A stretch of DNA of 45,068 bases, from assembly GCF_014196055.1 (NCBI RefSeq), contig NZ_JACICY010000017.1:1-45068 (forward strand), read 5' to 3'. Within the stretch, counting starts at the first letter, position 1. Each line of letters begins with the position of its first letter. Shown piece by piece: positions 1 through 8,118 of the stretch. The position numbers and the translations under genes were made by a program. The DNA comes from Novosphingobium hassiacum. Lineage in GTDB: Bacteria; Pseudomonadota; Alphaproteobacteria; Sphingomonadales; Sphingomonadaceae. The notes under the pieces are model-generated. The model was not told the DNA's origin. It saw nothing but the letters and a program-made list of their open reading frames with translations, and ran no database searches.

Positions 1-441
1 TGAAATTGCCACTGGACGGGTTTCGACCATTACGCACGCAAAACCGCCAATCAGAGGCTTAGCGTACGTTTACGACCAGATTCTGCGATGCCCCCTGGTA
101 CGATTGCTAGGTGGACCCAAAGGCCAGCGCGGCACTGGTCATGTCATCGTGCGGGCACCAGCGATGCGATGTTCTACAGACGGACAGAGCTACGGCCGAG
201 TGGTTGCCACTTGCAGACTTTCAGATGGCCGAGACCTCGCTCAAGCCATGCTCGCCACAAAGACGGTTCTGCCTTGGAGGTGAGTTTGATGCTCTATTCA
301 GCTAGCCAAGGCACCATTGTATCAAATGCAATGCCCTCAGTAGCGCGCCTTCCGAGCACAAAGTTGGCTGACTGCAACTTGCCACTGGCGCGTTTGAAAA
401 TAGTTGAATATTTTACCGGCGAACCATACGGGGGTGTTCGA
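1..441. other. Non-coding upstream region of the defence operon
   Basis: No convincing gene is seen in these 441 bases. An open frame from 88 runs into the HTH gene, but its first 118 codons read as low-complexity, unconserved protein, so it is treated as a fortuitous extension. The segment just before the HTH gene (about 395-425) is AT-richer than its surroundings and probably carries the operon promoter, but no clear -35/-10 pair could be fixed. A near-repeat of TTGCCACTGG occurs at about 6-15 and 379-388. Confidence 0.4.
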
Positions 442-654
442 ATGCCCGAAGAGATTTTGACCATCCGTGAAGTCGCTGAGTTCCTCAAGGTTACTGAACG
501 GACGATCTACAGGCTTGCCGCTGACAGCCAGATTCCGGCCTTTAAAGTTGGAGGCTCTTGGCGGTTTCGAAAAGCCGAACTCATCCATTGGATGGGCGAG
601 CAGACTAAAGGGGGCTCAGATCCATATTGTCGGCCCAAGATCGGAGAAAATTGA
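442..654 (+). CDS. Small excisionase-family (MerR-like winged HTH) DNA-binding protein
   Basis: A 70-residue protein that is almost entirely one HTH_17/excisionase-type domain: LTIREVAEFLKVTERTIYRL (residues 5-24) is the helix-turn-helix and VGGSWRFRKAEL the wing typical of the family. It is likely a DNA-binding protein; the family includes phage excisionases and small regulators placed at the head of restriction and defence operons. ATG 442 was chosen because the domain begins at once after it, while the open frame upstream looks non-coding. Its stop lies 2 nt before the ATG of the ATPase gene, so the two are probably co-transcribed. Inference: local regulator of the defence operon rather than an excisionase, since no integrase is adjacent. 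Confidence 0.8.
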   Translation: MPEEILTIREVAEFLKVTERTIYRLAADSQIPAFKVGGSWRFRKAELIHWMGEQTKGGSDPYCRPKIGEN

Positions 655-656
655 TC

Positions 657-3401
657 ATGTTGGGTCTTACATTACGAGAGGAGTTCCGAGGCAAACGCCT
701 AAAAGGAACTGCCATTGAGCTCTCGAACGAGTCTAACACTGGCGCGACTCAAATCGCGGCCAGAGAATTCCTCGAGATCACCTACCCTACTCATGACCTG
801 TTAAAGGGCATTGAGGCAGTCGGCCCAAGCCAGGGCCGACCTGTAGTTGTCATGGGTGAGCGCGGCCTTGGTAAGTCTCACTTGATGGCGGCGCTGTTCC
901 ACGCAGTTCACGATCCTTCTTCCACCGAGGCGTGGTTGAAGAGCTGGGCGGTCACGTTGGGCCAGCCAGAGATCGGCCAAATTCCGCTACGGAGCGGCAT
1001 GCTCGTTATCGGCGAGAGTCTTCATCGCCAACGTTACAAGTTCCTTTGGGATCTCCTTTTCGAGCAACACCCTCATGGGGCCTTCATCAAAGGCAAATGG
1101 GAAGGAATGGGCGCTTCGAAGACGGATATTCCATCCGATCAGCTGATCCTCGAACTCCTGCGGCACACGCCGTCTATGCTGCTCCTTGATGAATTCCAGA
1201 CCTGGTACGACGGGCTCACGAATACCAAGCAGTTTCCTTGGAAAAACTGGGCGTTCAATTTCATTCAGATCCTCTCGGAGATTGCCAAAGAGCATCCCGA
1301 CCTTCTAGCGCTGGTCGTATCGGTGCGAAATGGCGACACCGATGCCTACCAGCAGATCCACCGCGTCAACCCGGTGCAGGTCGACTTCAAGGCAGGTGGT
1401 AGCCCCGAGCGTATCCAGCACGATCGCCGCCGGATGCTGTTGCACCGTCTTTTCGAAAACCGGTTGCAAATCGGCAGGGCCGATGTCGAGGCAATTTTAC
1501 GTGTACACATCTCCGAGTACTTCCGCCTTCTCGACGTTCCGTCCTCTGAGCAGGATCGAAAGCGCGCCGACTTCATCGAGTCCTGGCCATACGCACCGCA
1601 CCTCCTGCAATTGCTGGAAGATCAGGTCCTTGTTGCCACGGACGCTCAGGAAACGCGCGACCTCATCCGCATCCTCGCCAACCTTTTCAAGAGCCAAGGA
1701 GAAAAGGGCCCTCTCCTAACCGCGGCAGACTTCCGGTTGGATGACGCGAATTCGGGTATCGGCGCGTTGTTAGACTCGGTTGCCAACCAGCAACACCGGA
1801 CGCTCCGCGAGAAGGCGCTGCGGAATCTGACTTCCGTGGTTGAGGCCGTCCCGGGGCATGCCGCCAAGGTGCCGCACCTACAGGAAATCGTCGGAGCGCT
1901 CTGGCTTCGGTCAATTGCGGTCGGCAACCTCGCCGGCGCGGAGCCCTCAACCCTTCAGGTCGACATCACACAGGGCAAGGCCATCGATGACAATGGTTTC
2001 CAGGTCGAACTGGCGACGGTTATCGAGAACAGTTTCAACATCCACCAGGAAGGCCAGAGACTCGTCTTCCGCGAGGACGAGAACCCCCAAGCCAAGTTGA
2101 TGGCGTCGGCCCGCAATGACAAACTCTTCAGCGACGGAGAGGATCTGGTGCAACTGGCGAAGGAAGTTCGCTATGTGGTCGGTGGCTCAGAAGAGGTCGC
2201 AAAGACCTTCAGGGTTATCGCCCTTCCGCGGCAGTGGCTAACCGACCCATGGACGGCCCTCGATGAAGCTGAGCACCCCGACCGTTGGGACGAGCGCCTT
2301 CCCATTCTTCTGCTCCCGGAGGAGCCAGACAAGATCAATGAGCGCCTCGGCCGCTGGCTCAAGGAGCATCTTCAGAGGCGCCGCAACACCATTCGCTTCC
2401 TGCTGCCTCGCGCCGGCTCCTCGAATGCATTTTACGATCGGGACCTGCTGATCCTCGCACGCGCCGCGATGAAGGCTCAGGAATGGAGCGGGCAAAACCC
2501 CGAGTACCGGAAGCTCCACACCAAATACCAAGGTGAGCTGAGGGACATCCTGAAAAAGCGGTTTGACCGGTTTGCGGTCCTGCATCGCTGGAATTTCGCC
2601 GACCCTGAAAGGTGCGAGTTCAGCGTTGAGGCGCTGCGCGAGCAGGGAGCCAAGATCCCAGAAGCTTTGGAGCAGGCGGTCGTAAACGACCTCTTCGTGC
2701 CCGAAGATTTCCAGGCGCTGGTTCTAGAGGCGGCGGCTGACAATGCCTCGGTCGGCAAACTGCTCAAGGAACTTCAGGAGCCCCGTGCGGGCGGCCTGGA
2801 CTGCACGCCGTGGCTGGGTGAAAGCGCCATGAAAGAGCGGATCGTGCGCCTGTGCGCGAGGGGCAAGATCGCGATCAATCTGCGCGGAATGGAGTATCTA
2901 CAGTCTCAGCCAGGTGAGGATGAAGACACGGCATGGCGCCGCCTGCGTCCGAAACTGTCCTTCACCGGGCGTCAGCTTGATGAAGTGTTCCTGCTGCCAC
3001 CTTCTGCCGTGCCGTCGACAGGTGGGGCAACGCCGCCAGTACCGGACGTGCCAGCCCCCGTCCCTGGGGGCGGCCTCTTTGGCGGGCAACTGACCACCGG
3101 TAGCTCACCTTCGCCGATCCCTACGCCCGGTGCGGGTCCGACCGACGGCACGCCGTCCCCGGGCACTGGCGGCATCTTCGACGGCGGCGGTTCACAGCCT
3201 CGCGTGAGACTTTCCAATCCGCCGACGTCTGCCCTCAATCTCATAGGCCGACTTGAGGGTTGGGGCATCGGGCCGGCTACGCCGGTCGGCGGGGTCACGC
3301 TCGTGGTATCCGCCGCAACCGGAGCTCAACTCAAGGAGCTTCTACGGAAGCTGCCAGATGGCATGACCTTTGAGCTCTCCTTGGACAAAGAGGAAGGCTG
3401 A
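657..3401 (+). CDS. DUF499-like AAA+ ATPase of a BREX-like defence system (BrxC/PglY-like)
   Basis: A 914-residue P-loop ATPase. The Walker A is GERGLGKS (residues 67-74) and a Walker B-like LLLDEFQTW has its acidic pair at about 178-179. The C-terminal 150 residues are a Pro/Gly-rich linker followed by a short folded segment. The order of motifs and the neighbours match DUF499 (COG1483-like) ATPases found with DUF1156 methylases and PglZ proteins in phage-defence loci; in BREX this slot is BrxC/PglY. ATG 657 is preferred over TTG 627 because GGAGA lies about 9 nt before it and the HTH gene stops 2 nt upstream. The stop overlaps the next start (TGATG). Assignment to DUF499 rests on motif and context recognition, not a search. 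Confidence 0.75.
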   Translation: MLGLTLREEFRGKRLKGTAIELSNESNTGATQIAAREFLEITYPTHDLLKGIEAVGPSQGRPVVVMGERGLGKSHLMAALFHAVHDPSSTEAWLKSWAVTLGQPEIGQIPLRSGMLVIGESLHRQRYKFLWDLLFEQHPHGAFIKGKWEGMGASKTDIPSDQLILELLRHTPSMLLLDEFQTWYDGLTNTKQFPWKNWAFNFIQILSEIAKEHPDLLALVVSVRNGDTDAYQQIHRVNPVQVDFKAGGSPERIQHDRRRMLLHRLFENRLQIGRADVEAILRVHISEYFRLLDVPSSEQDRKRADFIESWPYAPHLLQLLEDQVLVATDAQETRDLIRILANLFKSQGEKGPLLTAADFRLDDANSGIGALLDSVANQQHRTLREKALRNLTSVVEAVPGHAAKVPHLQEIVGALWLRSIAVGNLAGAEPSTLQVDITQGKAIDDNGFQVELATVIENSFNIHQEGQRLVFREDENPQAKLMASARNDKLFSDGEDLVQLAKEVRYVVGGSEEVAKTFRVIALPRQWLTDPWTALDEAEHPDRWDERLPILLLPEEPDKINERLGRWLKEHLQRRRNTIRFLLPRAGSSNAFYDRDLLILARAAMKAQEWSGQNPEYRKLHTKYQGELRDILKKRFDRFAVLHRWNFADPERCEFSVEALREQGAKIPEALEQAVVNDLFVPEDFQALVLEAAADNASVGKLLKELQEPRAGGLDCTPWLGESAMKERIVRLCARGKIAINLRGMEYLQSQPGEDEDTAWRRLRPKLSFTGRQLDEVFLLPPSAVPSTGGATPPVPDVPAPVPGGGLFGGQLTTGSSPSPIPTPGAGPTDGTPSPGTGGIFDGGGSQPRVRLSNPPTSALNLIGRLEGWGIGPATPVGGVTLVVSAATGAQLKELLRKLPDGMTFELSLDKEEG

Positions 3402-4390
3402 TGGCTTTGGGCGTTGACGAACTCCGCGAGCTGGCAGGCGCGACATCAAAGGCTGCGTGGCAGTCCATCATCAGCCGCGCGGTCGAAATCTGTTCAGCGC
3501 CCCTGTCGGCGGCGACGGCTCCAAGCGAGGTGACCCGGCGCGATCGCGAAATCGGCACACTCGACCATTTCCTCTCCGCAGGTGGCTGGGATCTCTGGAA
3601 GCGGTTTGGCCACGATGTCGAACCGACGTCAGACCGTCTGGCGCGGTGGTGGGCCGAACCCTACAGCGCCAAGGCCGTCCTTATCCTCGACGGCTTGAGC
3701 CTACGCGAAATGCCCTGGCTCCTCGCAGGGGCAAAGGAACGCGGTTTCACCCTTCATGAGGCCACGGCAACAGGCTCCGAGCTGCCCAGCGACACCAACT
3801 CATTCGCAAGAGGGTTGGGCCTCAACAGCCGAAGTCAGCTTCAGAATAATGGCGGTGGCTCAGCGCATCGGCTGACACCGACCAAAACCGAATGCATCGA
3901 TCTGCCCTGGGCCGACTGCGCAAACCTCATTGACGCTTCGCCAAACTGGCTTTTCTGGCACCAATGGCCCGACAGCAAGATCCATGATGGGTCGGGCGCG
4001 GGACAAGGCCTTGATGTCCTGACCCGCGATGTTGCCGAGCAGCTGAGCAGCGACGACTTTTGGGCATTCGTCGAGCGCCTGGCGCTCGGTAGAAGGCTGA
4101 TCATCACTTCTGACCACGGCTACGCCGCCACTGGCCTATTCTTCGATGCCGCTGACGAGCAGGCCAACTACCTCAAATCAACGCTCAAGAGTGGCCGCAG
4201 CATCGCCGGCGAGATCGACCCGGGGCCGTTTGTCCCGCCGATCGTAATGCAAACCAACGGCTCTAACGGCGCACATCTCTTGGCGGTAGGCCGCTGGAAA
4301 TGGCGCAGTCAGGGCGGCTACCCGACATTGGCCCATGGCGGCCTTTCTCTGCTCGAAGTGCTCTCGCCCTTCGTCGAACTCTCCAAGTAA
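3401..4390 (+). CDS. Minimal PglZ-domain protein (alkaline-phosphatase superfamily)
   Basis: A 329-residue protein with three hallmarks of the PglZ domain: a strand ending in an acidic residue (LILDGLSLREM, D97), SDHGYA (S237-D238-H239-G240) and a late HGGLSLLEVLSPF (H312). In alkaline-phosphatase-fold enzymes such Asp/His residues bind metals. PglZ is the core protein of all BREX types and usually has 650-900 residues; this one keeps only the catalytic-type domain plus a short N-terminal helical part. It overlaps the ATPase stop by one base and lies 12 bp before the methylase gene, so the three are one operon. Inference: structural or phosphatase-like core of the defence system. Whether it is catalytic cannot be told from sequence. 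Confidence 0.75.
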   Translation: MALGVDELRELAGATSKAAWQSIISRAVEICSAPLSAATAPSEVTRRDREIGTLDHFLSAGGWDLWKRFGHDVEPTSDRLARWWAEPYSAKAVLILDGLSLREMPWLLAGAKERGFTLHEATATGSELPSDTNSFARGLGLNSRSQLQNNGGGSAHRLTPTKTECIDLPWADCANLIDASPNWLFWHQWPDSKIHDGSGAGQGLDVLTRDVAEQLSSDDFWAFVERLALGRRLIITSDHGYAATGLFFDAADEQANYLKSTLKSGRSIAGEIDPGPFVPPIVMQTNGSNGAHLLAVGRWKWRSQGGYPTLAHGGLSLLEVLSPFVELSK

Positions 4391-4402
4391 GGACGCGAGA
4401 CC

Positions 4403-7400
4403 ATGGCCACCAAGAAGGAATTCATCGCACAGGAAGTCGCCCGCGCGGTCGGTGCAGGCAAGGCCGTCGCCATGGAGACCGTCGATTTCAGCGATCCGAA
4501 CCGGCCCAAGACCTGCCTTGAGGTGGATTTCCCGATCCTGCCCGTCAACCAGGTCGCCGTGATCGAGGGCAATGCCGGTAAGCCCATCTATCAGATGTCG
4601 AAGTGGTGGGCACGGCGACGGTCCAGCGTGTTCCGTTCCATGCTCATAGCGGCCGCGACCAAGGCTCCCGAAGATCCCTCCCACGCAGCCAAGCTTGTCT
4701 GGGACAACTATTATGCCAACCACCAGAAGAAGGGTGCTTTCAAGCATCTGAAGGTCGCGGACATCTTCATGGGCGGCGGCACCACTCTGGTTGAGGGCTC
4801 CCGGCTGGGCATGCAGATGTCGGGCAACGACCTGAACCCCGTCGCCTGGTTCGTGGTCAAGCAGGAACTGGCTGATATCGATCTGCACGAAGTGAAGCGC
4901 CTGTTGGCCGATATCGAGGCCGAGGTGAAACCGCAAATCATGCCGTTTTACTATTGCGACGGTCCGAACGGCGAGAAAGGCACCTGGACGCACAAGCCTT
5001 CGGGCAAGGTGATGGGCGTGGATTTCGATCCACTTGTCCTGAAGTCGGACGAGCGGAAGAACTACGTCTATGAAGGGCCCGAGATCATATATACCTTTTG
5101 GGCCAAGCATGGACCCTGCCAGGTAACGGGCTGCGGCCACCGTACGCCGATCATGACAAGCAACGTCATGGCGATTAAAACACTGACTGTCAGGCATTGG
5201 CCGCACAAATGTCGATCGTGCAGCGAGCACTTCGATATCGAGGACGCCGAAGCGCGCATGGCACCGGACGTCCCGCTTTATGTAGCGCAAGACGAGAAGC
5301 CCTATTCTATTCTCGACACGAAGGGCCGCGTCATTTGTCCCCTCTGCGGCCACACCGAGATGGCAAAACTCGACAAGGGCAAGAACAAGAAGGTCGATCT
5401 CTCGCTTCTGGTCCATCCCGAGTGGCTTGCAGGGCTTCCTCGAAAAGATGAAGATGGAAATGAATATGGGGGCTCCGCTACCGACAACTATACGGCAACA
5501 GCCAAATGGAACAAAGATCGCGCAGAGCAACTACGTCTAGTTGAGGTGCGTGGCTCGCTTCCTGATGAAGTTATTTGCCCAGAAACGAAAATCACCTTCG
5601 CTGCAGGCAAAGGCGGGGGAACCGTACCAAAGAAGTCTACGTTTACATGCCAAGCCGACGGTAAAGCCAATGACGTCCTAGATTCAATAAAACTGACCAA
5701 GAAGACGGGCCCGATGGCTGGTTACGCGGTTCAAAGCTTTTCTCCGAAGAGAAAGGATGCAAACTCTCCGTATGGCGGTCGTTACTTCCTTCCATTCAAT
5801 GAGCGCCTTGCTAGCCAATACAATTCTGCCATTGCAGAATGGGAGGCTCGGAAGAATGGTGACCTTTTAGAATACTGGCCGAAATCTGAGCTTCCTTATG
5901 GCTTCATGACACACCACCTCCAAGGCGGCGTTCCTAACCATGGATTCACTCATTGGTGGACCATGTTTAACCCGAGGCAGCTCTTGACTCTTAGTCTTCT
6001 GCTAAAGGCAATCGTAGAGGTTGGTGAATATTCGAATGCTGCTAGGGAGTATGTTCTGGGGGCATTCCAGAATTTCCTACGGAATCAGAACAGCTTGTCA
6101 TTTTGGCACATGACGATGGACAAGCTCGCGCCGGCCATGTCGAACAGCAATTTTCACCCGAAGAATAATGTGATCGAGGTCGGCATCTTCCCACCGATGG
6201 GATATGGGCCATGGAGTTCCACTGTTGAGGTTTTGGATAAATCGCATGGCTGGATAAATAACCCTTGGGAGATTGTCAGCAAAGAGAACCTTGAGAACGC
6301 GGGCGAAGACATCGCCGCCGAAATCTTTGGGAAAAGTGAAAAAGTCTATCCGAGAGATAAGAGCCTTGGCGCAGAGGTCCGCCAAGGATCGTCTACAGAG
6401 TTAAATCACTATCCTGACAAAAGTATAGATCTTGTTATCACTGATCCGCCTTTTGGTGGGCTACTCCACTATTCTGAGCTTTCGGACTTTTTTTATGTCT
6501 GGATGCGGTTGGCGCTAAAAGATAAGTACCCGACACATTTCGGTCCGGAATATACTCCGAAATCGGTAGAGGCAGTTGCGAATAGGGCCCGTGAGCCGGA
6601 GGATCCAGACGGTTTCTATCAGCGTTTGCTGACGGCTTGTTGGAAGGAGGCCCACCGAGTGCTCAAACCCGGGGGCATCTTGGCGTTCACATTCCACCAT
6701 AGCGAAGATGCGCCTTGGGTATCGGTTCTCGAGTCGCTCTTCGATGCCGGTTTCTACCTGGAAGCTACCTATCCGATCCGCTCGGACGAAACCAAGGGGG
6801 AAGGCGAGTTCGGTTCTAAAACGATTGAGTACGATATTGTCCACGTCTGCCGAAAGCGCACGGAAGAGCCCAAGGAAGTAAGCTGGGGCCGGATGCGGCG
6901 CGAAGTGCTGGCAGATGTGCGCCAACTGCAAGGCATGTTGGAAAACCACGCTCGGGCTGGCCTGCCTGCCGCCGACCTTCAAGTTATCCGGCGCGGCAAG
7001 GCACTTGAATACTTCTCCCAACATTACGGGAAGGTCTATGTCGACGAAGGTCGGCCGATCTCGGTCAAGGACGCGCTGGTCGGCATCAATCAGCTGATCG
7101 ACGAGGACGCAAACAAGACCGCTGAGCCGCCCCCAGTGACGGCAGAGCCGATCACTCGCCAGTTCCTGCGCATATTCGACGGAAAGACCGAGCTTGCCCG
7201 CGACCAGATGCAGAAACTGCTGCGCGGCTCTGGCATCGCGCCCGATGAATTCACCAGCCGTGGCTGGGCAAATGAAGAGAAGAAGGTCTTTCATCTGGCC
7301 GATCCCCTGGACTTTGCCCGGGATTGGCAGGGCAAGCACAGGCGGAGACTGACGGCTGACCTCGATCAGGCGTTGGTACTTGTGGGCGCCTGTTACGATG

Positions 7401-7606
7401 GCAGCGGGATTAATGCCTCTGACACGCTGAAGAACGACAATTTCAAGCCCCACCCGGCGCTCAAAGGTCTCTTGGAGTGGTTGGGCAAACGTGCGCCAAA
7501 CCAGCCCATGCGCAACGCGTCCTCAAGGGCGCTCTCCATCTATAACGCCTGGGCGGCCAGCAACAAAGACGCCGTCGTCCAGATGTCCTTGTTTCTGGAG
7601 GACTGA
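4403..7606 (+). CDS. DUF1156 Zn-ribbon DNA (amino) methyltransferase, BREX PglX-like
   Basis: A 1067-residue SAM-dependent DNA methyltransferase. The N-terminal block (about residues 38-85, with KWWARRRSSVFRSML) matches the DUF1156 signature. A SAM-binding motif FMGGGTT follows at 122-128, CxxC-type zinc-ribbon pairs lie around 239-320 (including CPLCG), and the catalytic motif DPPF is at 681-684. A long insert of more than 500 residues between motif I and DPPF probably holds target recognition and the zinc ribbon. This is the architecture of COG1743 methylases, the PglXI component of type 3 BREX. It likely marks host DNA on adenine or N4-cytosine. Codons between about 5440 and 6560 are clearly poorer in third-position GC than those on either side, suggesting a recombined segment. 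Confidence 0.8.
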   Translation: MATKKEFIAQEVARAVGAGKAVAMETVDFSDPNRPKTCLEVDFPILPVNQVAVIEGNAGKPIYQMSKWWARRRSSVFRSMLIAAATKAPEDPSHAAKLVWDNYYANHQKKGAFKHLKVADIFMGGGTTLVEGSRLGMQMSGNDLNPVAWFVVKQELADIDLHEVKRLLADIEAEVKPQIMPFYYCDGPNGEKGTWTHKPSGKVMGVDFDPLVLKSDERKNYVYEGPEIIYTFWAKHGPCQVTGCGHRTPIMTSNVMAIKTLTVRHWPHKCRSCSEHFDIEDAEARMAPDVPLYVAQDEKPYSILDTKGRVICPLCGHTEMAKLDKGKNKKVDLSLLVHPEWLAGLPRKDEDGNEYGGSATDNYTATAKWNKDRAEQLRLVEVRGSLPDEVICPETKITFAAGKGGGTVPKKSTFTCQADGKANDVLDSIKLTKKTGPMAGYAVQSFSPKRKDANSPYGGRYFLPFNERLASQYNSAIAEWEARKNGDLLEYWPKSELPYGFMTHHLQGGVPNHGFTHWWTMFNPRQLLTLSLLLKAIVEVGEYSNAAREYVLGAFQNFLRNQNSLSFWHMTMDKLAPAMSNSNFHPKNNVIEVGIFPPMGYGPWSSTVEVLDKSHGWINNPWEIVSKENLENAGEDIAAEIFGKSEKVYPRDKSLGAEVRQGSSTELNHYPDKSIDLVITDPPFGGLLHYSELSDFFYVWMRLALKDKYPTHFGPEYTPKSVEAVANRAREPEDPDGFYQRLLTACWKEAHRVLKPGGILAFTFHHSEDAPWVSVLESLFDAGFYLEATYPIRSDETKGEGEFGSKTIEYDIVHVCRKRTEEPKEVSWGRMRREVLADVRQLQGMLENHARAGLPAADLQVIRRGKALEYFSQHYGKVYVDEGRPISVKDALVGINQLIDEDANKTAEPPPVTAEPITRQFLRIFDGKTELARDQMQKLLRGSGIAPDEFTSRGWANEEKKVFHLADPLDFARDWQGKHRRRLTADLDQALVLVGACYDGSGINASDTLKNDNFKPHPALKGLLEWLGKRAPNQPMRNASSRALSIYNAWAASNKDAVVQMSLFLED

Positions 7607-7608
7607 CC

Positions 7609-8109
7609 ATGAAGCGATTGCTCGACAGCGTATGGCAGCGCCGAGGCGTCAGCTGGATTTGGGATGATGAAGCGCTCTACACCGTGGCGCGCCCATCCGA
7701 AGTTCTCAGCCTGCGTGAGCTGCTGCAGGCCGGAAAGAACTGGCCAGACGACCTGCCGAGCAACGATGGTAATACCCTTGTTGTCGCTGGCCTGGATGCC
7801 TGCATCGATCTGTTGTCTCCGACCGATGCGGAGACATGGTTGGGGGACGACCTCAAGGCGGCGGTGCTGTCGTTTCAGGACGCCTATTCCGGCGAAGCGG
7901 CCTTGGTCTTCTGGCTACCATCCGGCCAGCGCCGCTTTCATACCGACATGGCTACAGACGCCGTCCGCTGGCGTTGCGCTGCTCCGCACAGTGATCAGCA
8001 GGTCGAGTTCGGGCGGCTCATCTGGGGAGAGGCCCGGGACTATCCGCAAGAAATCATTCTCGCCGATGGGGCCAAGCCGTCAGGCTTGTTCCACCTTCGG
8101 ATCACCTGA
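7609..8109 (+). CDS. Uncharacterised 166-residue component of the BREX-like operon
   Basis: Not recognised with confidence. The protein is acidic and Trp-rich, lacks a Walker A, HTH, membrane segment or signal peptide, and reads as one compact alpha/beta domain (hydrophobic strands at about 56-64 and 101-108). It starts 2 nt after the methylase stop and ends 9 nt before the helicase start, so it is translated with them and is very probably a functional part of the system. In type 3 BREX a similarly small gene, brxF, encodes a P-loop protein, but no P-loop is visible here. A DUF3780-type protein, described next to DUF1156 methylases, is another possibility that a profile search would settle. 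Confidence 0.55.
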   Translation: MKRLLDSVWQRRGVSWIWDDEALYTVARPSEVLSLRELLQAGKNWPDDLPSNDGNTLVVAGLDACIDLLSPTDAETWLGDDLKAAVLSFQDAYSGEAALVFWLPSGQRRFHTDMATDAVRWRCAAPHSDQQVEFGRLIWGEARDYPQEIILADGAKPSGLFHLRIT

Positions 8110-8118
8110 GGCGGTCGC

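Noticed and set aside
88..441. N-terminal extension giving a 188-residue HTH protein
   Set aside because: The first 118 codons lack any conserved pattern, and the HTH domain starts immediately after ATG 442, the normal length for the family.
4178..5530. 450-codon open frame on the - strand under the methylase gene
   Set aside because: Shadow of the DUF1156 methylase in GC-rich sequence; no domain is recognisable in it.
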